Positions 22,637 through 36,126 are shown, numbered from the stretch's first letter. The stretch: DNA of 64,000 nucleotides from Lichtheimia corymbifera B2541 (GCA_000697475.1 JNEU01000764.1:1-64000); one strand, 5' to 3'. The notes: generated by a model not told the origin, from the letters alone. Made by a program: numbers and translations.

Positions 22637-23784
22637 GCTTTGCACGCTCCCCGTAACAATGTATCACCCACTATTGTTTATCTATTCGCTTACATGTACA
22701 TATCAAACTTTTTCTCCATTGATCTGGTTGTCATGAAAACGTCTCTTTGTGTGTGTGCTCTTGTTGTGATTTGTGGGAGTGAGGAGTGATGAGAGGAAAA
22801 TCAACTATCAGGTTATATGATACACGTGATCTCAACAGCGATGGCAAGGCTTTGGTTGCTATGATGTATTAAGACAAAAACTGCTTTCGTCATCCCTTTT
22901 TTCATTAACAACATCGCTCTGGCATTTTATTAAAGAACATCGTGATCAGTTTGAACATCCTGATTTTTGAACATGTAATCGATCCAACGGAGATATGATG
23001 TTTTTTTTTTGGCTTTTGAGGATAGAGACATGTCAATGACAAAAGCGAGGCTTCCAGAATCTGCTGATCATTTGTGTAAGGGGCAAGCTTCCATGGTACT
23101 CACATCAACTTGGCTTTTGAAGGTATCAACAATCAAGAACTGGCATCCTGGAAGAAAGAAATGTGTGGGAGTAAAAGTGGGCGACAATATCTTTGTTTAT
23201 ATCTGGTATCTCTGTGTACCTATAAAGGGGGAGAGAGGTGATAAATTGGTGGGGCACTCTCATCAGTGATGTGAATAATGAGAAGCCTTGGTATGATGCA
23301 TAAATCAGGATATGAGGTAGACAAGGTGGCAATATCCATCATCCAACAATGGCAACAATGAAATCAATCGACTCTCACAGATCACTTGCTGCACTTTAGC
23401 TCCTTGAAATTAGACTTTATTCGAGGATGTACATATGAACAACTACACGTAGATCACTCATAACCGGCGGAATGCGTTGGTTTCTATGATGCTCCAACAC
23501 CAATGGATTCGTCATCCCTTTTTGCTCATTAACATCATCCACCTCAAACTCTTTAAACTTAGAGCATGTAATATAATTCGTGGATTGGAATGCCTTGGAA
23601 GAATCATTGAAAGGAGGATGGGTTGTCATGTTGCTGTTCAGCAATGCCCTAGGCGACGGTTGCCAATTCCCAAATACGGCAGCCAATCAAAGGGGTGTTT
23701 GTGCGTCTAAATTAAACCACGCGTCTTTGTGTCAGCTTACTGCACTTGTTTCTCCCCCTTTTTCTTTCTTTCTATCTATTCACG
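22637..23784. other. Intergenic before the GLTP gene, with diverged internal repeats
   Basis: Sequence at 22880-22980 partly resembles 23495-23590 in the same orientation: both share 'CGTCATCCCTTTTT' and 'CATTAACA.CATC', and both have a 'CATGTAAT' block further on. The piece at ~23155-23200 resembles ~56025-56070. These are old, diverged repeats with no coding evidence. The last ~60 bp are the CT-rich leader of the next gene. Confidence 0.5.
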
Positions 23785-24646
23785 ATGACCACCTACTTTG
23801 ACACTTTGAAGCGTTCTTACACTGACGTCGATATCGCTGATGGTATCAACACACAGCAGTTCCTCGAGGCAACCGAAGGCGTTGTCAAGCTTTTTGGTAT
23901 GGTTTAAGCTCATCATGACCTTGAATGGGGAGACAGCAAGTAGCTCATCAAATACCTCTTTTTACAGATTTGCTCGGTTCCACTGCTTTCTCTGTTGTTC
24001 AAAGCGACATGAACGGCAACATCAAGGTTTGACATTGTCATCTGTTGGGACTATGTGGTCACGAGGGAGCTGACTAGGATTTGGAACATAGAAAATTCAA
24101 GATAGATTGCTCAAGGATCCTGTCAACAGCAGCACTTTGGAAGGATTGATGGCCGCTGAAGCACCCGAAAAGAAGCGTGTCGCTACTGAAGGTCTCTTGT
24201 GGTTGAGCCGGTAAGGTATATGTCATGGTTGTCAATGTGGCAAATCACTCAATGATCGATAATAGTGGTCTCGATTTCACTGCCCAAGCACTCCGTCGCA
24301 GCATTGAGAACCCCGCTGAAGAGCTCAATGTATCATTCACCAAGGCCTATGAAGCTACTCTTAGAAAGCACCACGGCATGATGGTCCGACCTGTGTTTGC
24401 GGTAAGGAGAGAAAAGGATCAATGAGGATGGGGGTAGGAGGTTATTGAATAGGTAAACTGATGGCAATTATTATCTAGCTTGCCATGAAGGCCTGCCCTT
24501 ACCGCAAGGTCTTTTATGAGAAGATTGGTGCTGTGACCGATGAAGCTCTTGAGCTCATGAAGAAATGGTTGGCTGCTTTAGAAAACATCATTGCCAAGAT
24601 CAATGCTGTGTTCGCTGCTCATCCCGAGTACATCAAGGGCATGTAA
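23785..24646 (+). CDS. Glycolipid transfer protein (GLTP domain)
   Basis: A soluble protein that moves sphingolipids or glycolipids between membranes. Five exons (23785-23896, 23968-24026, 24092-24210, 24266-24401, 24479-24646) give 197 aa, matching the ~200-aa all-helical GLTP fold. The headgroup-recognition residues of human GLTP have counterparts: Asp51, Asn55 and Lys58 in 'SDMNGNIKK', Trp in 'GLLWLSRGLDF', and His in 'LRKHHGMMV'. The motif 'TKAYEATLRKHHG' is diagnostic. There is no PH domain, so it is the stand-alone type, related to the fungal HET-C2 group. It lies 272 bp upstream of another membrane-related gene on the same strand. The glycolipid specificity (glucosylceramide versus others) is inferred, not shown. 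Confidence 0.93.
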
Positions 24647-24917
24647 ATAATTGTTCTTTTGTTCCCCTTTTCTTTATTATCGTTTTGCTTTTATAAAATT
24701 GAAGGAATATGGTTTCCAATCAAGCAAGGTACATCCTCAATGGATTTGGATAGGGAAGATGGGCTTTATTAGCATGCTGTATAATAATATCTTGGGAGGT
24801 CCAAAATGGGTCATTGATCATGTTACAGTACAGGATAGAACATGCTGTGTAACGTTAACTATATACATCGTGTCTTCCGAAACGCGACGTGAGGTACAAA
24901 CTCTTCCTTACAACGAC

Positions 24918-25982
24918 ATGTCATTCTCCATTGCACCTGGCAAGACTTCCAAGTCGAAACCACTTCCTCCTGCTTTATATCCTATTCGTGGCTTCTTGCA
25001 TTTGGCCAACCATCCACGAGCTATTGGCGGTCCCATTTTGACTTCGGCCATCAAAGCAAGCGTGTTGAGTATTCTCGTCATCGCCCCTCTCGTCAAGTAC
25101 GGCTTTGGTCCTCAATCGCGTCTCTTATCGAAGCTGTTCCAGGAACTGAAACCTGAAGGCAAACTCAACTGGCTTGTGGGAACTGGATCTGCAGCGACTG
25201 CCAGTATCTTTATGCTTGTAGAAGCATTTGCTGTCATGGGTGCTGCCAACGAGCACTTTGTGGGATCAGTCAAGGATCGATTCTTTGATGCTATCCTTCA
25301 GGAACGTGATGGATTACCACCCAAGAAGGACAAGAAGAAGAATGATGGTGTTGATGAGAAGCAGTCTATCAATATTCCAAGTGCACAAGAGGTCATCAAT
25401 TCTTTGAACGTCGCCGTTGATGAAGCCAAAAAGAGTGTGAACGATGCCATGGATGATGCCAAGAAGAATATGCCCCAGACGCTTGAAGAAGTCCAGGTTA
25501 AGGCCCATCACTTTTTATCCCCTGTCAACATTATGGCGCTCAACGCTCAAAACGACAATTCATGGAGCATGTTCTTCCTCAGACCCACTTTGTTTATCGT
25601 CACGCTTCCACTCAATCTTATCCCTTTTGTCGGTCCATTCACCTTTGTCAACATCCAAGCATTGCAAAAGGGTGGTGCTACTCACAAGCGATACTTTGAT
25701 CTTTACAACTGGTCTCCCAATCGTCGACAAAAGCGTATCGAGCAAGGTTTTTGGCAATATCAACAATTTGGATTGGTGGCTACAGCATTGGAGATGATCC
25801 CATTTGCAGGCTTTGTGTTTTCTTACACCAATCATATCGGGTAAGTACATATTAGTGGGGACATGCACATGCAACAACCACTCACTGACATGATGATTTC
25901 ATTGACTAGTGCTGCCATGTGGCTCATGGATCTCAAGGAAAGTAACACTTTGGAGAGTGGCAAGTTTTTCAAGATATTCTAG
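24918..25982 (+). CDS. RRT8/EI24-like multi-pass membrane protein
   Basis: Two exons (24918-25840, 25910-25982) encode 331 aa. The protein has hydrophobic segments around residues 45-65 and 90-115, then a lysine-rich, charged insert of ~75 residues (~135-210). Two more hydrophobic stretches follow: 'LFIVTLPLNLIPFVGPFTF', and one near the C-terminus ('ALEMIPFAGFVFSYTNHIGA'). The 'PLNLIPFVGP' and 'MIPFAG' signatures are typical of the EI24/CysZ-like fold seen in yeast Rrt8 and Lds1/Lds2, which sit on lipid droplets or the ER. The first ATG at 24918 is preferred because upstream codons in the same frame look non-coding. The cellular role here is unknown. Confidence 0.75.
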
Positions 25983-26123
25983 TTGTTTGTGGATGTAAAT
26001 ATATATATCTTTATAATACAATATTGGAAATCAAAGGTGTATATGGAGTGTTGATTCTATCGTGATTGTATGGTACAGGAGGGGCATCGAGACAGAGAAA
26101 ATGGGAGGTGTGTGTGTTATCGA

Positions 26124-26375
26124 TTACCACTTGCTGCGTTCCCAACGGCTATCGTACTTTTGATTCAAAGCCATAAGCTTGACTTGTTCTCCAGCCTTGA
26201 TTTCTTGCCATGGGTAAGGGTTATGCTTGTGATCCCAGCAGACATCCGGAGCGCGGGATTGTTTGACAGTCATAAAGACGGCACCTCCAAGGGCAGTACC
26301 AAGAATGGCAATCAAAGGAGCAACTTCAGGCTTGAGGATGGATTTTCTGAAAAAGTGGCCAACAGTGTTATGCAT
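26124..26375 (-). CDS. NDUFA4 / MLRQ-like small mitochondrial protein
   Basis: An intronless 83-aa protein with one hydrophobic segment (residues ~17-38, 'EVAPLIAILGTALGGAVFM') followed by 'DVCWDHKHNPYPWQEI', the signature of the NDUFA4/B12D (MLRQ) family. Members were first assigned to complex I and later to cytochrome c oxidase. It ends in a charged, aromatic tail, as the family does. The protein sits in the inner mitochondrial membrane in the characterised cases. The gene is convergent with the RRT8-like gene, with only ~140 bp between stop codons. Confidence 0.85.
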   Translation of the reverse strand: MHNTVGHFFRKSILKPEVAPLIAILGTALGGAVFMTVKQSRAPDVCWDHKHNPYPWQEIKAGEQVKLMALNQKYDSRWERSKW

Positions 26376-28482
26376 GGTTGTGTGGATGGTTTGGTAATGA
26401 ATATTGTTTTCTCACCAGATATTCTTCGCTTATATACTACTTACATCCATGGAAAGTAAAATATCGAACGACTGTTTCAAAAAGAAAAAATGAATCACAC
26501 CACCTTGTGGGCTGACATTTTCTTTCCATCGTTCCATATCCGTGCGTACTCCAAAATTAACCAACCACAGCCCACCCCATCCCACAGGTGAGGCTCAGCT
26601 TGATCCAATGCTCACCACAACACACTCACATACCCATCATCATATTGGGTTGAACCAGCTCTTGGTCCATGGACCACTTTACTTTATTCCGATGATAAGA
26701 ATCATGCCACCCTTTTCAAGATAACTTTTCAACCCATACACAATTTTCTCTTTTCCATACATAGAATATGGCGATGTTCCATAGGAAAGTTTCACTGATT
26801 CTGGAAAACGACCCAAAGTGAGTCAAGGACGTCTTGGTGTTTTCTTTTTCCAATAAACGCCATGAAGGCATTCCGCCTACATATACCATACCCTTGAATG
26901 TCCAAAGAGGCGAATGCTGCTACGTTGCCTTGGTATCAGAGTTTGTGTAAAAGCACATCCATAATAGAGAACATGCTAGCTTTTTATATGCACACCCTAT
27001 CAAAACAAAAAGTTCTTATCCTTTGCTCATCATATGACATGTCAATATGTTTATTACCAAGAGACTCGTATCATTAGTACACGTCATTTGTTGCGAACGG
27101 CGTGCTCATTTTGGATGCCATACTATTAGCGTGTTGGAGGAGCATGGTTATTTTGTTATTGAGCTTAAGGAGGCAATGCAATAAGGGATCAATCAGCTTG
27201 TTAAGCATAGTGCATCAAGCTAACACGTTTCCAGACATGGTTAGAATGTGTCCTTTCTGCATTAATTGTATGTAGACATCCAAGATGAAGAATGTGATAT
27301 GCTTTCTATAATACCATAAAGTCGCACTATGTTGGCAAGATGTTTTTTAATATATTGTGCTAAACTGGCATGTCTTATGAAAGATGATTTGATCCCAATG
27401 AAAAGACGTGCAACCTCTATAATATGAATGAAACCCTGGGGATGGCATTATCAAGCACATGATATCACGGGTGATGAACAATGGTTTTAATGGCACGTGG
27501 ATAAGATTTTGTGATCATGGTACACAAAGAGCATTTTCAAAGTTGTTATGTGATACAAAGAATAGTGTGAAAAATAGAGAGAGAGTGTGTGTGGTGGATT
27601 GCAATCCTCCCTTAAAGATGAGGAGAACCATGTTTCATTTCTGTGTATGTTTACTCCTAAGAGAAAGAAAGAAAGAGAGCACATAGCATATGTCAAGGGC
27701 CAGATGTTTATATGTATGCATATAGGTTTTAATGCTTTGCATCCTAACCCGAATAGAGAGGAGGCGGAGAATGGGCCAGAATCAACCAATGTCTGCTCGA
27801 CGACGTTGAGCCAACAAAAGTAGATTTTTTCGCTTGGGTCGTGTCAAAAGGAGAGAGGCACATACAACACACACATAACACACAGCCTTTTTTTTACTTC
27901 CTCTACGGAACAGATACCACTCACTTTTATCAGTCTTTTAACAAGGTAATTGTCAATACAAGACAATGCCACCGATCTCTAGTTTATTCTTCAATGCGAT
28001 CAATCTCTCTTTATGTCACTCTGTCTTTCAACACTCCCATTGAACTTTTTTTATTACAATCAACTACACCATTTGATCGTATTGTTGAATTGCTAGTCAA
28101 GGAGGCTAGTCATTGGAGGGAATGGAGAGTCGGGGTGGGGGGGAATCGAAATAGTGAATGGGCGTTGTGTATAGGCTTTCCAAGGTGGGGGATATGTCTA
28201 TATACATGTTCTACTGACCCGACTGCTGTACACACACGCACATTTACAATATCTCCGTCATTTCTCTCACACGTACCCTTTTCTCTCCCCCATTTTTCTT
28301 ATACAGGCCATCCAACCAAGCGTTCCATCGACACTTACAGCATAACAAGTATCTGGCTCTCCTATCCAACACCACCATTCATCCTATCACCGCTACAACA
28401 ACAACTACTACTACTACTTCGACTACGACCATCACTACTCCTTGACCACGACGGCCGTTTCAGCTAGGATTTCTTTTCCTTT
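26376..28482. other. 2.1-kb intergenic region upstream of EAF1
   Basis: No gene is supported. The longest open frame (27841-28467, plus) is a 208-codon stretch of low-complexity sequence with no domain. It probably belongs to the EAF1 promoter and 5' leader, since it is CT- and CA-rich and ends 15 bp before the EAF1 ATG. Confidence 0.55.
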
Positions 28483-31400
28483 ATGGCCGCGGATATCTCG
28501 GATAAGGCTATCGGCCCAACAACGGAAAAGCTTTCAAGTACCACCCCAAATGGTGATGATGGCTCGGTAAGTAAAATTGCTGGTTTTTTGGGGGGTGGGA
28601 GGAAAAGAGTAGAATGAATTCTCTTGTTGGGGGTCATATTACAACATTGTGTGGCAAACTAGCTTACCACAACGAGAGGGGGCTTTTTTTAGGGGGATGG
28701 AATGACTCGGACTTTACGGATGCATGCGGAACACGATAGGCAGCAACGACTCGAGTATGTTTTCTTGTTTATATACATCATCATCCAACAACCACATGAC
28801 AATGTTCACTTATATATATATATATATACTAGTTGCCTTACTCAGCATCGCGATCGATTGCTTCGGGAATTATTCATCTTATCCAATCAACACACCAACG
28901 ATGACCAATTCCTTGCTTTCATGGAAAATGGAGAAAAGCTCGACAATGAAAAGTTGAATCTCTTTCTTGAACAACACAAGCCGTAAGTCATCCATCAGCA
29001 GCGTAATAGACAACATCCATCCTCATACATTTACATGTAATATAGTACGACAACCAATGATCAAGTATCGTCCACCGACAAACAACGTATAGCAAGACGT
29101 GTGCCTCCTCCACCAGAACGCATGATTACTCGTGGTGTCAGTGGTGCTATTCGTCATCGAAGCGTTGGTGAGATTTTATCAGGCTTAGATGTAAGTGCAT
29201 ATTCCTCAACCCCTGATGAGGATGCTAATGTCATATCATAGCACAATGGATCTCGTAAGGAAAAGAGAAGCAATGGTGGTGACGCTTCAGGCTTGATGAT
29301 AAAGGCACGACGACCAGCACAACAACAACGAGCTCTCGCTTTAGCAGTATCACGACGACCTGATTCACGCAATTATCCACCACAGACCTACAATGGCGTC
29401 AAATTGCATGATTTATCATCGGAGAAAGAGGCACGCTTGGATCTGTTTGCTTGGCAGCTTCATGCGAATGCACATCCATTACACAAAGCAGTCCAAACAG
29501 CACGGAAAACGGTTACATCACATGATTGGATGGTAAGAATACATTCAAGGATTCTTTTACATGGATGCTAATACGAATGCATAATAGCTTGCGTGGGATG
29601 AGCTTCGATCCATCGAGACAGTGCAAAAGATTGAAGAGCTGAAAAAGAAAAACAAGTGGAGTTTGAGACAACTCAAGCGTCACAAGACCTTGCCTCGATC
29701 CAAGACGCATTGGGATATTATGTTGGATGAAATGGTGCGATATTGGGAATGGGTTGGGATCATTTTAGTGTGCATGTGTGTGTTTTATTGTGTGCGTGTG
29801 TGTGCTGATACATATATCTTGTTTGTTAGAAATGGATGCGTACCGACTTTAAAGAAGAACGCAAATGGAAAGTGGCAATGGCATATACCATTTCAAGGGC
29901 TGTGATGGATTGGCATTGGGCTGAGGACAAGTCAACTGTTTGTGTGAAAACGCGTCCACCACCACCACCATTACAACATGATCAACAAGATGAAACGTTG
30001 AATTTATTCGATCGTGCACCATCCCCTGATATGAGCGATCCAGTCGATGCCAATGTATCAAAGATGAATATCGAACCATCACAACCTACGCTACCTACAC
30101 CTCCACAGCAACAATCGACAACCTCAGAAAATGAGCCCATGGCTGTTGAACCATCATCACTTCCGCAACCCATCATCCAAGCTTATCGTACAGCCATTCG
30201 TGACCTCGATCCCAACATCCCTGTTTACACGCTTCCTATCGAAGATCTCGGTTACTTTGATATTCACACCCTCTTTCCCGACTTACTCGCTTATGAACCT
30301 CCCAACATTGGCTGCGATGATCCTTACTTTAATGAGCTCGAGTATGGTCGCATCACTGGAATTTCTCAGCTTTCTACTCGCAGGATCGTTATCAAAAAGC
30401 CATCTCCACCGCTCAGCAGAAAACGCAATATCGATGGTGAGCAGATTGCAATGCCAGAGGATAAGGTTGAACCAGCTTCGTTATTACCGCGACATGAACG
30501 CTATGATCAGTCACCTTTGGTTTCAGGTAAGTTAGGGGAGGATTTGTGAGTGTGTATACGTTGTAGGATGTATGCTCATGCATAGAAATATTTTTCATAG
30601 AACTATTTGCACCACGAAAAATACGAGATACACCAGCAGTACAACCACGAGCACCACCACAACCTGGATCACCACGTCAATCATCCGGTTGGACTGAAGA
30701 AGATGATTTATGTCTTATCAATCAAATCATGCAATTCGGATTCAATTGGGAGCTTATCACGGATACATTCAATGCCGCACGAACTCCCTTTACTGGTGTG
30801 ACACGATCATCATGGGAATGTCATGAACGATGGAAACAAAACAACCTCACCACGTTATCGGGCCAAGTTTCATCAGCACAATTATCCAAGCTTAAGAAGG
30901 ATGCAAACCGGAAATCTCATCGCAGATTCGACAATGCAAAAAGGAGACAACGGCAGTATACTGTATTTGAGGCCATCAAGCAAAGTCAAAAGAAGCGTGA
31001 AGAGGCACAGCGGAGCACTAGTAAGTGTTTTATCTCGAGTAATAGTAGAGCCTATTTTTTAATCATTGCATTATTATAGCTAATGCACCAGCTCCTCGAA
31101 GTACTATTGAGACTCATGGCATGAATTCAAGTGGCCAACGACTTCCGTCTGCTATGGAGATGAGCGTACACAAAACACAGCGTGATCGACAAGTAGCACA
31201 AATGATCCTAGAACAACGGCAATTGACTGCAGCTTATGGATTAGGAGGAATACCAGTAAGTATCTTTCTCTTGATGAATGACTTGTGTTTTTAATGAATG
31301 GGGGTTTATTAGGGATTAGCACGTCCTGCACGACCGCCACAAGCACAGCAGCCGGTTAATCGGGCATCAACACCTCAAGCAGCTGCTGCTGCTGTTCCTG

Positions 31401-32315
31401 CTGCTACCCCTGCCGCTACTAATGCAGCATCAGCTACGCCTCGACCACCACAAATGGCATCTCCAGCAGGTGCTGCACAAGTAAATGGTGTGCCACAGCT
31501 CAATAGATACCCCAGTGCTGCACAATTACAACTCTTACGACAACAACAAATGATTATGGCTGTTGCACAGGCGCAGGCCCAAGCACAAGCACAAGCGCAG
31601 GCCCAAGCACAAAATGGTGCAGCTGCCAATGGAACACCTGTACAACGATTTCCTCAGCAATCAGGTAAAGTATTGGATCTATATATATATTTAGCAGATA
31701 TACTCACAGCAACTCATTTATGAAGCACCACCACCAACAGCTCCAGCAGCTCCAGCAGCAGCATCTCCTCAAGCAAATGCATCACCCAACAATGCAAATG
31801 TCAATATGCAAATGAATCCTTTACTTGTAGCACAACGATTAATGCAAATGGGTTATCCAATGCATCAGTTGCCTCCCGCACAACAAGCTCAATTACAGCG
31901 ATACTTTGCTCAATTACGACCACCGCCTCATGGTGCTACTACTACTGCCACGGCTGCCAATACAGCTACGCCATCACCTACACCTGCTGTCCCTCAAGTA
32001 TCAGCTGGTTCATCCCCAGCAGCAACACCATCCCTTGTGCCAAGCCCAACTACCGCTCGTAATGTCCCATCTCCCCAACAACTTGCTGCTGCTATGGCTG
32101 CCAACAATAATAACAATAACGCCAATCTCTCAGCGGCATTACTTGCAGCTCAACAGCAGCAATTTCAGAGACTTCAGCTACAGCATCTACTTCAAATGCA
32201 ACAAGCTGCAGCTCAACAACAGCAACAACAACAACAACAGCAACAGCAACAGCAGTCTGTGCCTCAACAACAACAACATCAATCATCATCCGAAAATACA
32301 CAATCACAGGAATAA
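28483..32315 (+). CDS. EAF1: Eaf1/Vid21, scaffold of the NuA4 acetyltransferase complex
   Basis: The scaffold subunit of NuA4, which acetylates histones H4 and H2A. Eleven exons (28483-28566, 28693-28754, 28833-28982, 29046-29190, 29242-29532, 29588-29734, 29830-30526, 30601-31020, 31080-31255, 31313-31664, 31726-32315) give 1037 aa. An HSA domain lies at about residues 250-330 ('AWDELRSIETVQKIEEL', 'WMRTDFKEERKWKVAMAYTI'). A Myb/SANT domain lies at about residues 540-595 ('SGWTEEDDLCLINQIMQFGF', 'RSSWECHERWKQ'). The C-terminal third is Gln/Ala/Pro-rich, with an (Ala-Gln)n run and poly-Gln tracts, as in other fungal Vid21 proteins. HSA binds actin and Arp4. The HSA and SANT order without a helicase domain separates Eaf1 from Swr1/Ino80-type proteins. 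Start and stop are unambiguous. Confidence 0.93.
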
Positions 32316-32623
32316 CAACACCACGCATCCACCCTCACACTCACACATAACATTGTATAGCTTTCTCTCTCTCTTCCTCCATATATTCACCCCATCTATA
32401 CATATATCTACCATTCACTCTCTCTCTCTTCCCTAAAAAAGTCGAGAACCAAAAATGTAGCTTTTCATTTGCCATTGTACAGAAAAAGAATACTTGTAGC
32501 ATGATCTTGTCTTTCACGTGTCACGAATTGTACGTGCAATTTCATATCGCTCTGTAGCTATATTGCCTGATATACTTTTATTACTTGTTCTATACCACGC
32601 CATCCTCTCCTTTTTATATATCC

Positions 32624-34795
32624 ATGACTACTACAACTACAAAGGAAGCACCTTCTCCTCCACTCGTTCACTCGGTTTTCCGCCTCGGCTTTCGTTTTGT
32701 AGCCCACCTCTTTTTCCGTGAAATACAAACAACCGGCACTCATCTTGTCCCTGTCTCCGATCCTTGCATTTTCATTGTGGGGCCCCATGCCAACCAATTT
32801 GTCGATGGGCTCTGTTACATCAGTCGCAATCCTCGTCATTCCTATGCTCTCATGGCGTCCGTTTCTTACGATCGGCCCTTGATTGGTCATATCGGCAAGA
32901 TATTAAGTGCAAGTTAGTACTAGTCAAGCATTTCTTGTTTGGTGCCTGATTTTGTGGGGTAGACTGACCTAATTACTTGTACCGCTTAACTTAGTTCCCG
33001 TGGTTCGACCGCAAGATATCGTCCATTTGGGTCAAGGAAGTCTCGTGTATAACCCCAACAAAGAGCCACTTGTGCTTCATGGTCATGGTACTCGATTCAC
33101 TGAACAATTGGGCCCACGCGATTTCATTATCTTTGGACGCAACTACAAAGGCCATGTGTCACGCATTGTATCCGATACTGTATTGGAGATCACGCATGCT
33201 ATCCCTCACGCTGAAGCTGGCACCTACTCATTCAAGATCGCTCCTCATGTGGACCAAACAGCTGTTTATGAAGAAGTCCATGCTTATCTCAACAATCATG
33301 AATGTATCACCGTGTTCCCTGAAGGCGGTAGTCATGATCGTCCTGAAATGTTGCCACTCAAAGGTAATGCAACCATGCATGCATGTCTCCCCCTTTTTAC
33401 TAACCTCTCTTTTATACAATAGCTGGCTTTGCTGTGATGGCATTGGGTGCCCTTGCTGAGAACCCGACATTACCATTGAAGATTGTACCTGTTGGCATGA
33501 ACTATTTTCACCCGGACCGTTTTCGTTCACGTGCCGTTGTATCATTTGGACAACCTATGACCATCGAGCCAGAAGAGGTTGAAAAATTCAAACGTGGTGG
33601 CAAAGAGAGGCGAGAGGCAGTGACCCGGTTATTGGATCGTAGCGATGAGGCTTTTCGTACCGTCACCACCAACGCACCCGATTTTGATACACTTTTGATC
33701 ATCCATGCTGCACGCCGCTTGTACCAAAATCGCAAATTGTCTATTCAGCAAACGGTCAAACTCAATTGCCACTTTGTATCTGGGTGGACCAAGCTCAAGG
33801 AAGATCCAAAACTCGAGAACCTTGCTCGCAAAGTCAAGTTGTATAATGAAACACTGGCATTCTTTGGTATTCGGGATCATCAGGTTCAACGATTGGATAT
33901 CACCCCAGTGCGTGCATCCATGCTGCTCATCAAGCGGTTATGCACATTGGCTCTGCTAGGTGGTTTAGGCGCTCCTGCGTAAGCATAGCTCTCTTGGGAA
34001 ACAGGATGATCCATGATACTAATACCATCATGATGAATAATAGATTCATTTCCAACCTACCATTGATTTGGGCTATTGATTATATCAGCAAAAAGAAGCA
34101 AAGAGGTAATGCAGGAAGGGTTGGAGAGGTACAAGAGGTATACTAATAGGATGATATAGAGGCATTGGCAGGATCCATGGTCAAAATTGCTGGCAAGGAT
34201 GTATTGGCAACATGGAAAATCATTGTAGCCGGTATTGCAGCACCCATGTTATACGGTCTTTACGCATTGATCTACTTGCGTCACCTTGTCAAACGACGAC
34301 CTGACCTTTCCACCATCCATAAATTGATCAGGGCATGCATGGCATGGGCTGTACAACCCATTTTGTACTATGTGCTTTTGCGTTTGGGTGACACTGGTTT
34401 GGACATTTACAAGTGAGTATCATTGACCGGGATGGTGACACGTGATTAAGATTAGGATTACTTACATCATCATCATCACGCCTGCATTAGATCCATCAAA
34501 CCACTCTTTTTGGCCGTACGTAATCCCGATGTAGGCAAATTACTCAAGACCATGCGTAAAGACTTGTCAAAGGATGTCACTGCTTTTGTTCACGAGCACA
34601 GCACCATCTTTTTACCCGATGAACCCGCTTTGAAACATGACGATACCTCGATACCATCCACCTCATCCTCTTCATCCACCTCTTCTTCAGGTATGTAAAA
34701 AACATCATGTTGAAGGAGCAAAACAATGTCATACTGATACAGCTATACTACAAGCTAGCCTCCTCCAACAGCAAGAATATCTTCCGCTTCAGTAA
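32624..34795 (+). CDS. Glycerol-3-phosphate/DHAP acyltransferase (Sct1/Gpt2 family)
   Basis: Catalyses the first acylation of glycerolipid synthesis in the ER membrane. Seven exons (32624-32912, 32995-33363, 33423-33978, 34044-34105, 34160-34412, 34491-34690, 34743-34795) give 593 aa. The acyltransferase motifs are present in order: block I 'GPHANQFVD' (the His-x4-x-Asp form used by Gpt2/Sct1), and block III 'FPEGGSHDRPEMLPLK', followed by 'IVPVGMNYFHPDRFRSRAVV'. Two C-terminal hydrophobic regions ('ASMLLIKRLCTLALLGGLGA' and 'WKIIVAGIAAPMLYGLYALI') anchor it in the membrane. It is shorter than the yeast enzymes, mainly in the Ser-rich tail. It begins ~310 bp after EAF1 on the same strand. Confidence 0.92.
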
Positions 34796-34882
34796 ATTGC
34801 TGGAAACAGCATCGCCATAGACGCATCATATATAGTCATTACTAGAAATTTGTGCACCCTTTTTATATATGCCTTATCATTA

Positions 34883-35538
34883 TTATTCGTTGACAACAGT
34901 AAAGATGCCCATGGGGCCTACTTGATCCTCCACACGGATTGATTCGAGACCAGAAAACAGATAATGCTTGCCACGGCTCGTGCGAATGACGTACTATGGA
35001 TGTATATAATATATCAGCATGATGATGCAAAGAATTGCATGTACTACATACTTCATCTGCATTAATTTGCTCCAGTTGTAAATCTATCGGTGTGCCACCC
35101 ATGTTGTATTTGACAGGGCCCTTGTTTGTTACCAGCTGATGTTGCTTGTCCGTATCAAAGACAGTGCCTTTGGAAGCTAAATCACTCGGTGGTCGGCTCA
35201 AGTCATAGTTGTGATCCGCTTGGATTTGATTATCATCGTCAACATAGAGATATCGACCGCCGTGGTTAGCAACTAAAAGAGCGCATATATATAGAATGAT
35301 GAGTTTGCAGATGCATATCACTGACATCCCTACTTTTGAATGGCATTGTTACCCAGTTGGCTGCGTTGTGGATATAGGCAGAGAAAAGACAAGGATCAGA
35401 GCTATTCCGAAAGCAATCTTTATATCTCGACAGGGGTGATTTGGATCGGGAAAGCCTGTATCGCCACCCTGTCTCATCGCACACAACCACGTTTAATCCA
35501 AACCCAGATGCGGTTTGATCATGTAATAATTGTATCAT
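34883..35538 (-). CDS. Hypothetical protein
   Basis: Three exons with good splice signals (35538-35334, 35272-35052, 34993-34883) give about 178 aa. I do not recognise it. The N-terminal part contains three Cys and is basic; the second half has short beta-like blocks such as 'HGGRYLYVDDD', 'HQLVTNKGPVKYNMGG' and 'SRGKHYLFSGLESIRVED'. The repeated 'RYLYV', 'HYLF' pattern recalls beta-trefoil or fascin-like proteins, but this is only a visual impression. There is no clear signal peptide with the ATG chosen, and an upstream first exon is possible. It is convergent with the acyltransferase gene (~90 bp apart). Confidence 0.5.
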
Positions 35539-36126
35539 TTCTACTCACACAATGTTATGCATGTGCATATGGGCCCAACAAGTGACATGCGACCGAAAAA
35601 GATATCCTGATAGCAGATTGATGTCATTGCTTTGGTGATGGATTATTACTAGCAGCCCTAAAGTTGCTAATCTATGCATGAACACCTGTACATACACGCC
35701 TCAACCGTAATATGTACCCATGGATCTCATCTTGTCACTGCTGGTATGGATACAACATGTAGTTTTCAGTGGGTTCGTTAAAATAAAACGCCATGCGCTA
35801 TTTTAAGGATGTTATTTTCTTACTAGACATGTGCCCAATTCCCAGCACCCAAAGACGAGATAGACCTTTAAATTGCGTTCTCTGTCTTTCTCATCCTATA
35901 CTTCTAATCATAATAAAAAAAAGTCCATCCCGTTTCTCAAAAACCAGTACACTTTTGGAGGCATATCATAGACGACAAGTAGGAAAACGCAAATGAGATT
36001 GAAAGAAAAGATATACAAAGGGCAGATAAAAAGATATACTAAAGAGACAACATGTTATAAACCTATCCTAAGGTGAAATGGATGATAATGACGAGACGAT
36101 AGTACACAAGAAGAAGGTGGATCATT
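35539..36126. other. Intergenic, no supported gene
   Basis: AT-rich sequence between the hypothetical gene and the reticulon gene's 3' end. I see nothing structured. Confidence 0.5.

Noticed and set aside
27841..28467. 208-codon open frame upstream of EAF1
   Set aside because: Low-complexity translation without domain or splice support; CT- and CA-rich sequence typical of promoter or leader, ending 15 bp before the EAF1 ATG.
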